Shown one piece after another: positions 49,722 to 62,420 of a stretch of DNA of 64,000 bases. How positions within the stretch are numbered: position 1 is the stretch's first letter; the number at the start of each line of letters is the position of its first letter. The notes beneath the pieces are model-generated. The model saw only the letters and a program-made list of their open reading frames with translations, did no database searches and was not told where the DNA came from. The position numbers were made by a program, and so were the translations under genes. Location: contig NZ_CP114013.1 of the NCBI RefSeq assembly GCF_028416635.1, positions 1,984,001 through 2,048,000 on the forward strand, read 5' to 3'. The DNA is from Baekduia alba (lineage in GTDB: Bacteria > Actinomycetota > Thermoleophilia > Solirubrobacterales > Solirubrobacteraceae).

Positions 49722-51146
49722 ATGGCCTCGCCCGGTCCCTCGCTCATCCCGCGTACGCGCCCGCCGTGGGCGATGGGCGTCGTGACGACGTTGATCGGCG
49801 TCGCCGCGGCGACCTTGGCGATCGCCGGGCTCAAGCATCACGCGCCGGTGGTCTCGTTGTCGGTGGTCTATTTGATCCCAGTGCTGGCGGTCTCGGCGTA
49901 CTGGGGGATCCTGCTGGGCGCGTCGACGGCGGTCCTCGGCGCGCTGTCCTTCAACTTCTTCTTCCTGGAACCCACGGGGCGGCTGACGATTGCCGACAGC
50001 CGCAACTGGGTCGCGCTGCTGGCGTTCCTCGCCGTAGCGCTCGTGACGAGCACGATGGCCGAGAGCATCCGCGCTCGGGCGGCTGAGGCCGAAGAGCGCC
50101 GGCGTGAGGCAGACCTCGGGGCCGAGCTGGCGCGCACCGTGCTCGGTGCGCCGCGCCTGTCGGAGTCGTTGGCGATGGTGTCGCGGCGACTGGCGGAGCT
50201 GCTGGGCGCGCGCTCGACGTCGGTCGAGCTCGGTGGGGTGGCGCCGGACGAGCGCCGCGCGGTGATCCCGCTGCACGATGGCGACGTCCTCATCGGCTCG
50301 CTCGTCCTGCCTGCCGACCTGCCCGACGCCCAGCGCGACCGTGTGCGCGAGCGCGTGGTCCCGGTCCTCGAGTCCGTCCTGGCCGCGGCGCTGCAGCGCG
50401 AGCGACTGCAGGCCGATGTCGTGGAGACCGACGCGCTGCGTCGCAGCGACGAGATCAAGACCGCGCTGCTGCGCTCGGTCTCGCATGACCTGCGCTCGCC
50501 GGTCACCGCGATGATCACGGGCGTCAGCGCGCTGCGGTCGTCGTCGTTGACGGCCGAGGAGCGCGCCGAGGTCCAGGAGGACATCGCGGAGTCGGCGACC
50601 AGGTTGTCGCGGTTGATCGACAAGCTGCTGGACCTCTCGCGGTTGCAGGCCGGTGCGGCGGAGCCCAACCGCGAGTGGTCGTCGCTGGACGAGGCGCTCC
50701 GAGAGGCCGCCGAGCACGCCGGCCCCGACCCGTCGCTGTTCTCGTTCAGCGTCGACCCTGACCTGCCGCTCGTGCGCGCCGACGCCGCTCAGCTGGAGCG
50801 GGCGTTCGCCAACCTGATGGAGAACGCCGCTCGCTACTCGCACGGCGCGCCGGTGTCGGTCCGGGCGCGCGCGGTCGGACCGCGCATCATGATCCGGATC
50901 GTCGACCGCGGCCCGGGCATCCCGCTGCACGAGCAGGAGCGCGTCTTCACGCCGTTCTACCGCGGCGAGGCGACGACTCGCGAGGTGCCCGGCGGCAGCG
51001 GCCTCGGCTTGGCGATCGCGCGCGGGTTCATCGAGTCCAACGGCGGGACCGTGGCCGTGGAGTCGCTGCCCGGCCAGGGAACGACGTTCGTCATCACGTT
51101 CCCCAACGAGCCGGTGCCGTCCGAGGACGAGGCGCTGCCCGCATGA
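49722..51146 (+). CDS. Sensor histidine kinase, KdpD C-terminal half
   Basis: 474 residues from ATG 49722. Membrane helices typical of DUF4118 come first ('VVYLIPVLAVSAYWGILLG', 'SFNFFFLEPTGRLTI'), then a GAF-like part, the phospho-His255 in 'SVSHDLRSPVTAM', and HATPase motifs 'NLMENAARYS', 'VDRGPGIP' and 'GSGLGLAIARGF'. This is the C-terminal half of classical KdpD; the N-terminal KdpD/USP half is a separate gene at 56753. The two probably work together to sense K+ limitation. It overlaps the kdpE gene by four bases. Confidence 0.85.
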   Translation: MASPGPSLIPRTRPPWAMGVVTTLIGVAAATLAIAGLKHHAPVVSLSVVYLIPVLAVSAYWGILLGASTAVLGALSFNFFFLEPTGRLTIADSRNWVALLAFLAVALVTSTMAESIRARAAEAEERRREADLGAELARTVLGAPRLSESLAMVSRRLAELLGARSTSVELGGVAPDERRAVIPLHDGDVLIGSLVLPADLPDAQRDRVRERVVPVLESVLAAALQRERLQADVVETDALRRSDEIKTALLRSVSHDLRSPVTAMITGVSALRSSSLTAEERAEVQEDIAESATRLSRLIDKLLDLSRLQAGAAEPNREWSSLDEALREAAEHAGPDPSLFSFSVDPDLPLVRADAAQLERAFANLMENAARYSHGAPVSVRARAVGPRIMIRIVDRGPGIPLHEQERVFTPFYRGEATTREVPGGSGLGLAIARGFIESNGGTVAVESLPGQGTTFVITFPNEPVPSEDEALPA

Positions 51147-51841
51147 AACCGGCCCCACCCACCCGTGCGCGCATCCTGGTCTGCGACGACGACCCCAAGA
51201 TCCTGCGGGCGCTGCGCGTCGTCCTGCGCGACGCCGGTTACGACGTCGTCCCGGCCGAGACCGGGGAGGAGGCGCTCGACCGCCTCGCGGTCCAGCCCGC
51301 CGACGCGGCGATCCTCGATCTGATGCTGCCGGGCATCGACGGCGTCGAGGTCTGCCGCCGGCTGCGCGAGTGGACCCAGATCCCGGTGATCGTGCTGAGC
51401 GCGGTCGACGAGGAGGCCGAGAAGGTGCGCGCGCTGCGCAGCGGGGCCGACGACTACGTCACCAAGCCGTTCTCGCCCGACGAGCTGCTGGCTCGTCTGG
51501 AGGCGGCGCTTCGCCGTGCCGGCACCGTGGCCGAGGAGCCGGTGCTGGAGGGCGGCGGCGTGACGCTGGACCTGGCGGCCCGGCGGGTCGTGGTCGATGG
51601 CGTCGAGGTGCACCTGACGCCGATCGAGTATGGGTTGCTGCGCGCGCTGATGCGCAACCGCGGGCGGCTGCTGACGCACCACGCGCTGCTCACCGAGGTC
51701 TGGGGTCCCGAGTACGCCGACGCCACGAGCGTGCTGCGCACGCACGTCGCGAACCTGCGCCGCAAGGTCGAGGGCGCTGACCGCAAGCGCCAGCTGATCC
51801 GCACCGATTCGGGCGTCGGATACCGCTTCGTGGCGCCTTGA
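51143..51841 (+). CDS. kdpE: Response regulator KdpE
   Basis: 232 residues. Receiver domain with acidic pocket 'ILVCDDDPKIL', phospho-acceptor Asp59 in 'AAILDLMLPGIDG' and Lys in 'DDYVTKPFSPDEL'. The OmpR-type winged helix shows 'VHLTPIEYGLLRALMRNRG' and 'TSVLRTHVANLRRKVE', ending 'IRTDSGVGYRF'. Overlap with the kinase and position just before kdpF identify it as KdpE. It should activate the kdpFACB promoter directly downstream. Confidence 0.9.
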   Translation: MKPAPPTRARILVCDDDPKILRALRVVLRDAGYDVVPAETGEEALDRLAVQPADAAILDLMLPGIDGVEVCRRLREWTQIPVIVLSAVDEEAEKVRALRSGADDYVTKPFSPDELLARLEAALRRAGTVAEEPVLEGGGVTLDLAARRVVVDGVEVHLTPIEYGLLRALMRNRGRLLTHHALLTEVWGPEYADATSVLRTHVANLRRKVEGADRKRQLIRTDSGVGYRFVAP

Positions 51842-51848
51842 CGAAATC

Positions 51849-51877
51849 TTGATGGAACAGCCCGAAGTCTGCATACG
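51849..51877 (+). promoter_or_regulatory. Putative kdp structural-operon promoter
   Basis: TTGATG (51849-51854), a 17-base spacer and CATACG (51872-51877) lie between the kdpE stop (51841) and the first small ORF (51909). The hexamers are imperfect, as expected for an activator-dependent promoter. No KdpE box could be assigned with confidence. Confidence 0.35.
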
Positions 51878-51908
51878 AACTTGACGAGGCCGGTCGCATG
51901 ATGACCTC

Positions 51909-51989
51909 ATGGACCTTCTCGCCATCTTCCTGCTCGTCGCGACGTTCGCGTCGCTGGCGGGTCTCATCGAGCTTCTGGACCGCGTATGA
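51909..51989 (+). CDS. 26-aa membrane peptide upstream of kdpF
   Basis: ATG 51909 to TGA 51989. The product starts [20 protein letters not shown] and ends ELLDRV: a single membrane helix with short charged ends. Its stop overlaps the kdpF ATG (ATGA), so it is translated as part of the operon. Similar tiny hydrophobic ORFs precede kdpF in some actinobacteria, but I know of no assigned role; it could stabilise the KdpFABC complex as KdpF does. Confidence 0.6.
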   Translation: MDLLAIFLLVATFASLAGLIELLDRV

Positions 51990-52075
51990 AGGGCTCGGAT
52001 CTGTTCGGGCTGATCGTGTGCGTGCTCGTGCTCGGGTACCTCCTGTACGCGCTGCTGCGCGGGGAGAAGTTCTAG
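51986..52075 (+). CDS. kdpF: KdpF, small subunit of the K+-transporting ATPase
   Basis: 29 residues: one membrane helix '[20 protein letters not shown]' followed by RGEKF, the length and pattern of KdpF (29 aa in E. coli), including the LxxYLLxAL core. It stabilises the Kdp complex in the membrane. Start overlaps the preceding peptide stop; kdpA begins three bases after its stop. Confidence 0.88.
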   Translation: MKGSDLFGLIVCVLVLGYLLYALLRGEKF

Positions 52076-52078
52076 GCG

Positions 52079-53809
52079 ATGGGTCAAGGCTTCCTCCAGA
52101 TCGCGATCTTCCTCGCGGTCGTCGTCGCGGTCGCGCCGTTCGTCGGCGCCTACATGGCCCGTGTGTTCTCCGACGAGCGCGTCTTCCTGACGCCCGTCCT
52201 CGCCCCGGTCGAGCGCGTGCTGTACCGCCTCTTCCGCGTGGACCCCGATCACCAGCAGGACTGGAAGGCCTACGCCAAGTCCCTGGTCGTCGTCTCGGTG
52301 CTCTTCGCAGTGCTGTTGTACGTGATCCTGCGCACGCAGGGTGCCCATCCGTTCAACCCCGAGGGCTTCAAGTCGGGGACGTGGGACGTGTCGTTCAACA
52401 CGGCGTCGTCGTTCCTGACCAACACGAACTGGCAGTTCTACGGCGGGGAGACGACGATGTCGTACTTCTCGCAGATGGCCGGCCTGGCCGTCCAGAACTT
52501 CGTCTCGGCCGCCGTCGGCATCGCCGTGCTGGTCGCGCTGATCCGCGGCATCGTCTCCCGCCGCGGCGACGGGCTGCTCGGGAACTTCTACAAGGACCTG
52601 ACCCGGATCATCCTGTACATCCTGGTCCCGCTGTCGGTGATCGCGACGGTCGTGCTCGTCTCCCAGGGCGTGTTGCAGACGCTCGGTGGCACGGTCGGCG
52701 ACATCGCCCGCGGCCCGGTCGCCTCCCAAGAGGCGATCAAGATGCTCGGGACCAACGGCGGCGGGTTCTTCAACGTCAACTCGGCCTACCCGTTCGAGAA
52801 CCCGACGGCGTTCTCGAACTTCGTCGAGATGTTCTGCATCATGTTGATCCCGGCCTCGCTGCCGTTCGCGTTCGGCCGGATGGTCGGCAACCGCCGCCAG
52901 GGCTGGGTGATCTTCGGTGCGATGTCGTTCCTGTTCGTCATCAGCGTCGTGGTCGTCTTCGCCGCCGAGCAGCACGGCACGCCCGCCCAGCACCTGGCGG
53001 GCCTGAACACCGGGCACATCGGCGGAAGCACGGGCGGCAACCTGGAGGGCAAGGACCAGCGCTTCGGCATCGCGTCCTCGTCCCTGTTCACGGCGATCAC
53101 GACCGTGATCTCCTGCGGCGCGGTCAACACCGCGTTCCAGTCGCTGACCGGCCTGGGCGGCCTGGTCCCGATGGCCAACCTCGGCTACTCGGAGTCGGTC
53201 TTCGGCGGCGTCGGCACCGGCTTGTACATGATGCTGCTGTTCGTCCTGCTCGCCGTGTTCATCGGCGGCCTGATGGTCGGCCGCACGCCGGAGTACCTGG
53301 GCAAGAAGCTCGAGCCCAAGGACGTCAAGCTGGTCTCGATCGGCGCGTTGTTCACCGCCTTGATCGTGCTGGTCTTCACCGGGCTGGCGCTGAGCACCAA
53401 GTGGGGCGCCCCGTCGATCTACGCCTCCGGCCCGCAGGGCTTCAGCGAGACGTTCTACGCGTACCTGTCGCAGGCCAACAACAACGGCTCGGCGTTCGCC
53501 GGATACACCGGCTACCTGCAGCCCAACGCGCCAGGCAACGTCGGCGCCCACGGCATCAGCTTCGCCGACGTCATGGGCGGCTTCGCGATGCTCTTCGGGC
53601 GCTTCGTCCCGATCATCGCGGTGCTCGCGGTCGGTGGCGGGCTGGCGCGCAAGAAGGTGGCCCCGGCCGGCCTGGGCACGATGCGCACCGACACGCCGAC
53701 CTTCGGCTTCCTGCTCGTCGGCGTCGTGGTGCTGATCGGCGCCCTGACGTTCCTACCGGCCTTCCTCCTAGGCCCCGTCGTCCAGTCCCTCACGACCCAA
53801 CTCTTCTAG
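52079..53809 (+). CDS. kdpA: KdpA, K+-channel-like subunit
   Basis: 576 residues, usual length. The four selectivity-filter regions are visible, e.g. '[14 protein letters not shown]', '[20 protein letters not shown]', '[18 protein letters not shown]' and '[14 protein letters not shown]', with about ten membrane helices. It forms the K+-selective pore of the Kdp pump. RBS spacing is tight after kdpF (TAGGCGATG). Followed directly by kdpC, not kdpB. Confidence 0.95.
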   Translation: MGQGFLQIAIFLAVVVAVAPFVGAYMARVFSDERVFLTPVLAPVERVLYRLFRVDPDHQQDWKAYAKSLVVVSVLFAVLLYVILRTQGAHPFNPEGFKSGTWDVSFNTASSFLTNTNWQFYGGETTMSYFSQMAGLAVQNFVSAAVGIAVLVALIRGIVSRRGDGLLGNFYKDLTRIILYILVPLSVIATVVLVSQGVLQTLGGTVGDIARGPVASQEAIKMLGTNGGGFFNVNSAYPFENPTAFSNFVEMFCIMLIPASLPFAFGRMVGNRRQGWVIFGAMSFLFVISVVVVFAAEQHGTPAQHLAGLNTGHIGGSTGGNLEGKDQRFGIASSSLFTAITTVISCGAVNTAFQSLTGLGGLVPMANLGYSESVFGGVGTGLYMMLLFVLLAVFIGGLMVGRTPEYLGKKLEPKDVKLVSIGALFTALIVLVFTGLALSTKWGAPSIYASGPQGFSETFYAYLSQANNNGSAFAGYTGYLQPNAPGNVGAHGISFADVMGGFAMLFGRFVPIIAVLAVGGGLARKKVAPAGLGTMRTDTPTFGFLLVGVVVLIGALTFLPAFLLGPVVQSLTTQLF

Positions 53810-53812
53810 AAC

Positions 53813-54456
53813 ATGCGCAAGGACCTCATTCGCGGCTCCCTGGTGGTCGTCGTCTTCACGGTGCTGCTCGGGCTCGTCTACCCCCTGGTCATGACCGGGA
53901 TCGCCCAGGTGGCGTTCCCCAGCAAGGCCGACGGCTCGCTCGTCCGAAAGGACGGCAAGGTCACCGGCTCGACGCTCCTGGGCCAGGCCTGGCAGAAGCC
54001 GGTGCTCGACAGCGCCGGCAAGCCGAAGAAGGACTCCGACGGCAACGACGCCACCGAGGCCGATCCCAAGTACTTCCAGCCGCGCCCCTCGGCGACCGGC
54101 TACAGCGCTTCGGTCACCTACTTCGGCAACCACGGCCCGAACCAGAGCTCGACGATGTACCTGACCCGGCAGAACCTGCAGGCCTATCTCGCTCTCGAGC
54201 AGCCCTACGACAAGGGCCTGAAGGCCGACCAGGTCCCGGTCGACGCGGCGACGTTCTCGGCCTCGGGCGTGGACCCGCATATCTCCAAGGCCAACGCAGC
54301 CATCCAGGCCAACCGCATCGCGGCGGTCCGCCACCTCTCGCTCGCTCGCGTCCAGCAGCTCATGAAGGACAACACCGACGGCCGCGGCCTCGGCGTGTTC
54401 GGCGAGCCCGGCGTGAACGTGACCAAGATCAACCTCGCTCTCGACCAGGAAGCTCG

Positions 54457-54460
<4 letters not shown>
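53813..54460 (+). CDS. kdpC: KdpC subunit
   Basis: 215 residues from ATG 53813, three bases after kdpA. One N-terminal membrane helix ('[20 protein letters not shown]') and motifs 'GSTLLGQAW', '[11 protein letters not shown]', '[20 protein letters not shown]' and '[14 protein letters not shown]' are those of KdpC. An insert '[19 protein letters not shown]' is longer than in E. coli. KdpC raises the ATP affinity of KdpB. Here it precedes kdpB, against the common kdpABC order, and overlaps it by four bases. Confidence 0.94.
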
Positions 54461-56516
<2,056 letters not shown>

Positions 56517-56517
<1 letters not shown>

Positions 56518-56752
56518 TGCTCGGGTTCGCCACCCAGCAGCGCCTCCCGCGGGAGGTCCGGCTCCGGCGCCGCTATGCCGAAGGGCTCGAGCATGCAGGC
56601 TGTGCCTGCTCGCCGCGTGCGGTCAGCGGCTACGGCCTGCTGCCGGTCCGGCGGCTGCTGACCGACGGCGCCGGTCCGTTGTACGAGGGCGTGCCGGGCC
56701 AGTTGCAGCGTCAGGCGCTGGCCGCGCTCGTCGCGCTGGAGCCCACCGTCCG

Positions 56753-56756
<4 letters not shown>
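56517..56756 (+). CDS. 79-aa hypothetical protein in kdp operon
   Basis: ATG 56517 shares a base with the kdpB stop, and its own stop overlaps the next start (ATGA). The product (MLGFATQQRLPREVRLRRRY...) is basic at first, has a 'AGCACSPRAVSGYGLLPVRR' middle with two close Cys, and a helical end 'QLQRQALAALVALEP'. No family recognised. Its tight coupling to kdpB and the KdpD N-terminal gene makes it a probable accessory of K+ sensing. Confidence 0.55.
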
Positions 56757-57903
<1,147 letters not shown>

Positions 57904-57904
<1 letters not shown>

Positions 57905-58473
57905 TGATCATCATCGCGGTTGTGGCCACGGCGGTCGCGCTGGCCGCGGGGATGGCGGTCGGGCGGTGGTACGCGCCGCACAAACGGCGCGAGCGCGAAC
58001 AGCGCCCGGAGACGGTGCGCCGCATCCTCCTGCCGTTCACGGGAACGGCGATCTCGCGGCGCGCGTTCGACGCGGCGGTGCGGCTGGCGCGCGTGGAGAA
58101 CGCCACGCTCATGCCGTGCTATCTGGCGACGGTCCCGCTGAACCTGCCGCTGGACGCCGCGCTGCCGGCCCAGTGCCTGCGCGCGATGCCGCTGCTGGAG
58201 ACCATCGAGCAGCGTGCCGCGGACCAGGACGTGGCGATCGACGGGCGCATCATCCGCGGGCGCACCTATCGCGACGCGCTGCGGCGGATCCTCTCCGACG
58301 AGCAGTTCGATCGCGTGATCGTCTCAGCCACGGGTCACCCGGGCACCAACCACGGCTTCACCGGCGACGACCTCGTCTGGCTGCTGGACCGGGCCGACGC
58401 CGAGGTCCTGATCCTGCGCCCGGCGCCGGAGGACCACCGCGAGGTCGCCGCGGCGGTGGCGGGACACTTCTGA
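57904..58473 (+). CDS. Membrane-anchored universal-stress-like protein
   Basis: 189 residues from ATG 57904 (TGATG overlap). Residues 1-20 are a membrane helix (MIIIAVVATAVALAAGMAVG). The rest is a USP/HUP fold: 'RRILLPFTGTAISRRAFDAA', 'FDRVIVSATG' and 'GFTGDDLVWLLDRADAEVLI' then 'LRPAP'. It probably binds a nucleotide near the membrane and could join the split KdpD system as an extra sensor. Not assignable further. Confidence 0.65.
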
Positions 58474-58475
58474 CC

Positions 58476-58706
58476 GTGTCGCCCGAGCGGACGATCGTCG
58501 TCGCGGAGGCTGACGAGGTCGACGCCGCAGCGCTGCTCGGTCTGCTCGGCGACGCCGGCTTCCTTCCGTCACACGCGCGAGGTGTCGCGGAAGCGCTCGA
58601 GCTCGCGGCTCGGCGGTCGCCGGTTGCAGTTCTTCACGAGCTCACGCTGCCCGACGGCGACGGGCTCGACATCTGCCGCGGCGTACGCGCCCGAACGGCC
58701 GAGTGA
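58476..58706 (+). CDS. Truncated receiver-like protein
   Basis: 76 residues from GTG 58476, two bases after the previous stop. 'RTIVVAEADEVDAAALLGLL' matches the first strand and acidic pocket of a response-regulator receiver, and 'AVLHELTLPDGDGLDICRGV' the phospho-acceptor region, with Glu55 where Asp is expected. The frame ends at TGA 58706 before the Thr and Lys positions, so about a third of the domain is missing. It may be a decayed regulator or a pseudo-receiver locked in an 'on'-like state. Confidence 0.5.
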   Translation: MSPERTIVVAEADEVDAAALLGLLGDAGFLPSHARGVAEALELAARRSPVAVLHELTLPDGDGLDICRGVRARTAE

Positions 58707-58837
58707 CCTGTACGCGTACTGCAGCCGCAACGGTCACCTTGGCGCAACGATCAAGCTCCTCGTTGTATCCGAGTACCCTTCGCTCGCGATAGGCCGGCCC
58801 ATGGCAGGGGCGGCACCATGGCGTTCTCGAGGTGTGC

Positions 58838-60649
58838 ATGCAGGGCAGGATCAGGATCGGGCGGGAGGCGCTGCTGGCCGGCGCCGTGGCGGCGGGGCTG
58901 GCGGTCGCCGGTTGCGGAGGCGGCGGCGACAGCGGCGGCGGGTCGGGGTCGACCTCCGGCGCTGCGAACGCGGGTGCGTCGGTCAACGCGAAGGCCGCGC
59001 AGGCGCCAGGGCGCCGGGGCGGGACGCTGATCCAGCTCGGGGCCTCCGACGTCGACTACCTCGACCCGGGCCACACCTACTACACGCAGGGCCTGCAGGT
59101 CATCTACGCGACCAACCGGCCGTTGTACTCCTACAAGCCAGACGACGCCGCGCACCCGGTCCCGGACATGGCGGCGGCCGCCCCCAAGATCTCCCCGGAC
59201 GCCAAGACGGTCACCGTCCGGCTGCGCACGGGCGTCAGGTACGCGCCGCCGGTCGACCGCGCGGTCACGAGCGCCGACGTCAAGTACGCGCTGGAGCGCT
59301 TCTTCTCGGTCAACGTCGGCGGTCAGTACCCCGGATACTTCCAGGTCATCCAGGGCGCGCCAGCCAAGCCGACGACCGGCGTCAAGCCGATCGCGGGCAT
59401 CGCGACGCCGGACGCGCACACGATCGTCTTCCACCTCACCAAGCCGACCGGCGTCGCGTTCGCGGCGGCGCTGTCGATGCCGGCGACCGTGCCCGTCCCC
59501 GAGGACTACGCCAAGCGGTTCGACGACAAGAACCCGTCGACCTACAACACGCACGTCGCGTTCACCGGGCCGTACATGGTCAAGAACGACGCGTCGGGCA
59601 ACCTGGTCGGCTACCGGCCGGGCAAGGCCATCGAGTTGGTGCGCAACCCCAACTGGAACGCGAAGACCGACTTCCGTCCCGCCTACGTCGACGCGATCCG
59701 GATGAAGACGGACTTCACCGACGCCAACGTCGCGGCGCGCCAGGTGCTCGATGGCAAGGACATGGTGTTGGACACCAACCCGCCGGCGGCGGTGCTGAAG
59801 GACCTCGTCCAGCACGTCAAGGACCAGTACGTGACGATGCCGGCCGGCGGCTACCGCTACTTCCCGCTCAACACGGAGATCAAGCCGTTCGACGACCTCA
59901 ACGTGCGCAAGGCGGTGCTCGCAGGCTTCGACCGCACGGCGGCGCTGAAGGCGCGCGGCGGCAAGTACACCGGCGAGGTCGCGACGCACCTGCTGCCGCC
60001 GGGCTTCCCGGGCTTCGACCAGGCCGGTGGCGCCAAGGGCTTCGACGACCTCGACTTCTTCAACGACAAGAACGAGAGCGGCGACATGGCGACGGCGGCC
60101 AAGTACTTCAAGCTGGCCGGCTACCCGAGCGGCAAGTACACCGGGAACGCGCGGCTGCTGATGGTCGGCGCCAACGCCGATCCGGGCAAGGGCCAGGCCG
60201 AGGTCGCCGCCGGGCAGCTGGAGAAGATGGGCTTCGACGTCAAGCTGCGGCTGGTCCCGCAGGACGCGGTGTACACCAACTGGTGCCAGGTCCCGTCCAA
60301 GAAGGTCGCGATGTGCGGCGGCACCGCGTGGTTTCGGGACTTCGCGGACCCCGAGGCGATGATCGAGCCGCTGTTCAAGGGCGCGCTGATCGACCGCTCC
60401 AGCGGCAACGCCAACTACTCCATGTTGAACGACCCGAAGGTCGACGCGGCGATGGACAAGGCCGCGCTGGCGACCGGCGACGACCGCCTGCGGCAGTGGG
60501 CCGGCGTCGACAGGCTCGTGATGCAGGACGCTGCCGCGATCCCGTTCGACTGGGACCGGACGACGCTCGTCCGCTCCAAGGACGTCAACGGCGTGGCGAA
60601 CGAGTTCATGACCATGTGGGACTACGCCTACACGTCGCTGAAGGACTGA
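58838..60649 (+). CDS. Family-5 (peptide/nickel type) ABC substrate-binding lipoprotein
   Basis: 603 residues from ATG 58838 (GTG 58832 also possible). A lipoprotein signal ends at 'GLAVAGCGGGG' (lipobox AGC), with a Gly/Ser linker. SBP_bac_5 landmarks: 'GTLIQLGASDVDYLDPGHTY', 'TSADVKYALERFFS', 'YRYFPLNTEIKPFDDLNVRK' and 'SANYSML'-like end region. It binds oligopeptides or similar solutes outside the membrane. No permease or ATPase genes are adjacent in this window, so its partners lie elsewhere or have been lost. Confidence 0.85.
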   Translation: MQGRIRIGREALLAGAVAAGLAVAGCGGGGDSGGGSGSTSGAANAGASVNAKAAQAPGRRGGTLIQLGASDVDYLDPGHTYYTQGLQVIYATNRPLYSYKPDDAAHPVPDMAAAAPKISPDAKTVTVRLRTGVRYAPPVDRAVTSADVKYALERFFSVNVGGQYPGYFQVIQGAPAKPTTGVKPIAGIATPDAHTIVFHLTKPTGVAFAAALSMPATVPVPEDYAKRFDDKNPSTYNTHVAFTGPYMVKNDASGNLVGYRPGKAIELVRNPNWNAKTDFRPAYVDAIRMKTDFTDANVAARQVLDGKDMVLDTNPPAAVLKDLVQHVKDQYVTMPAGGYRYFPLNTEIKPFDDLNVRKAVLAGFDRTAALKARGGKYTGEVATHLLPPGFPGFDQAGGAKGFDDLDFFNDKNESGDMATAAKYFKLAGYPSGKYTGNARLLMVGANADPGKGQAEVAAGQLEKMGFDVKLRLVPQDAVYTNWCQVPSKKVAMCGGTAWFRDFADPEAMIEPLFKGALIDRSSGNANYSMLNDPKVDAAMDKAALATGDDRLRQWAGVDRLVMQDAAAIPFDWDRTTLVRSKDVNGVANEFMTMWDYAYTSLKD

Positions 60650-60656
60650 CGCCCCC

Positions 60657-60686
60657 GGGGCCGCGCGGCACACGCCGCGCGGCCCC
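60657..60686 (+). terminator. Terminator hairpin of the binding-protein gene
   Basis: A 13-bp perfect stem GGGGCCGCGCGGC/GCCGCGCGGCCCC with loop ACAC begins eight bases after the stop codon. There is no U tract, but stem strength and position make termination very likely. Confidence 0.75.
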
Positions 60687-60792
60687 GCGACGCGCCGTTG
60701 CCCGATGCACGGGGTTTCACCGCGTCGGTCGAAGTTCGATCGATCGCCGTCAGCGATGATGTGCTGGTGATCGATGCCTGCGGCGGTCGGAG

Positions 60793-61196
60793 ACATGGAT
60801 CGTCGCTGCGCGCGCCGCCGGTCTGGCGCACGCCGCGTCGGTGGCGTTCGTGACGGCCGACGAGCCGGGGCGGCCGTCGGCGCCTACGGTGACGCTCAAG
60901 CGCGTCGAGGACGAGATGCTGGTCTTCACGTCGGCGCTGTGGACCCGCAAGGCGCGCGAGATCGTCGCCGACCCTCACGTCGCACTGCTGTTCCACTGGC
61001 CGCCGCTAGGCCGGCAGGGCACGTGACCGCGCAGGCGTACGTGGGTCCGCGGGCGCTGGCCGAGGAGCCGTTCGACGAGCGCGACGAGCTCCACCGCTGG
61101 CAAGCGATCGTCTCGCGTCAAGGCGACCCCATCGACGACCTCGAACCGCTGCGCGACCGCCTCGCGCACCTGGCCACCGTCGCCGACCCTCAGTAG
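60793..61196 (+). pseudogene. PNPOx/PdxH-like flavoprotein, frameshifted
   Basis: One frame reads 'SETWIVAARAAGLAHAASVA', 'VTADEPGRPSAPTVTLKRVE' and 'DPHVALLFHWPPLGRQ', the N-terminal half of pyridoxamine-phosphate-oxidase-like FMN proteins. At about 61022 it stops; the other half 'AQAYVGPRALAEEPFDERDE' and 'DLEPLRDRLAHLATVADP' is in another frame to TAG 61196. No good start codon is present for the first part either. The gene is probably dead. Confidence 0.6.
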
Positions 61197-61274
61197 TTGA
61201 TGATTCCCGTCTGGAATCGACCTTCGGCGCGATCCGACTGGTCGAGGTCCTTCGTGCCGCCGAACATCGCAGAC

Positions 61275-62420
61275 GTGAGCACCATCGACCTGAGACTCCA
61301 GTCCGCCCACACGCCTCCTGCCCGCCCCGGCCGCGTCGGCGACGCCATCGCGGGCATGGGGCCGAACTGGTTCACCTGCGTCATGGGCACGGGCATCGTG
61401 GCCAACGCCCTCATGCTTCTCCCGAAGGCGCTGCCGGCGCACACGGCCGTCGCGACGGCTGTGTGGGTGCTGGCCACCGCCCTGCTCGTGCTGATCGCCG
61501 GCGCGACGGTCGCGCAGTGGCTCGGGCATCGAGGGGCCGCGGCCGGACACCTCGCGAACCCGTCCATGGCACCCGCCTACGGCGCGTTGTCGATGGCGTT
61601 CCTGACCGTGGGCTCCGGCGGGCTGCTCATCGGCCACGACCTGATCGGGATGCAGGCCGCGCTGGCGCTCGCGTGGACGTGCTGGTCGATCGGCACCTTC
61701 ACCGGTCTCGCCGTCGCCGTCATCGTCACCTACATGATGATCACCCACCATGAGCTGCGCGTCGAGGATGCGCTCGGCTCCTGGCTGATGCCCGTGGTCT
61801 CACCGATGGTGTCGGCCGCGACCGGTGCGGCGCTCATCGGCCATCTCGACCCCTCGGGCCAGGCGGCGCGCACGATGCTGGGCGCTTGCTACGCGATGTT
61901 CGGGCTGAGCCTCATCGCGTCGTTCGCGGTTCTTCCACTGCTGTGGCAGAAGCTCATGGTCCACGGCCCCGGTGCCCTCGAGACGCTCCCGACGCTCACG
62001 ATCGTGCTCGGGCCGCTGGGTCAGTCGATCACGGCCGCCAACCTCCTTGGACCTCGTGCCGCCGCCGTGGTGCCCGGTCCGGCGGGCGATGCGCTCGGCG
62101 CGTTCGGGTTGGTGTACGGGTTGCCGGTGCTGGGCTTCGCGCTGCTCTGGGGCGTGCTCGTCGCCGTGTTCACGACCCAGGGCCTGCGCGCCGGCATGAG
62201 CTTCAACATGACGTGGTGGAGCTACACGTTCCCGATCGGCACGGTCGTGACCGGCACGAGCCAGCTCGCCATCCACCTGGGCTCCGACGCGCTGTCGTGG
62301 TTGGCGGTGGCGCTCATGGCGCTTCTGGTCGCCGGTTGGGCCATCGCGCTGGCCGGCACGGCGCGCGGTGCCATCCTCGGCGACCTCCTCGTGCCGCGAG
62401 GGCGGCCGCGCTCGCGATGA
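61275..62420 (+). CDS. TDT-family transporter (TehA/Mae1/SSU1 type)
   Basis: 381 residues from GTG 61275; ATG 61200 is an alternative, and neither has a clear Shine-Dalgarno. 'GMGPNWFTCVMGTGIVANAL' is the family's first-helix signature (NWF..VMGTGI). About ten membrane helices follow, including 'AVAVIVTYMMITHHELRVED' and 'GMSFNMTWWSYTFPIGTVVT' (WWSYTFPxG motif). Members move malate, tellurite, sulfite or chloride-like anions. The window gives no substrate clue. Coupled to the small gene downstream (ATGA). Confidence 0.85.
   Translation: MSTIDLRLQSAHTPPARPGRVGDAIAGMGPNWFTCVMGTGIVANALMLLPKALPAHTAVATAVWVLATALLVLIAGATVAQWLGHRGAAAGHLANPSMAPAYGALSMAFLTVGSGGLLIGHDLIGMQAALALAWTCWSIGTFTGLAVAVIVTYMMITHHELRVEDALGSWLMPVVSPMVSAATGAALIGHLDPSGQAARTMLGACYAMFGLSLIASFAVLPLLWQKLMVHGPGALETLPTLTIVLGPLGQSITAANLLGPRAAAVVPGPAGDALGAFGLVYGLPVLGFALLWGVLVAVFTTQGLRAGMSFNMTWWSYTFPIGTVVTGTSQLAIHLGSDALSWLAVALMALLVAGWAIALAGTARGAILGDLLVPRGRPRSR

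Noticed and set aside
50957-53551. 864-aa minus-strand ORF opposite kdpE and kdpA
   Set aside because: Asp/Arg/His-rich antisense translation with no family motifs; the plus-strand genes are unambiguous.
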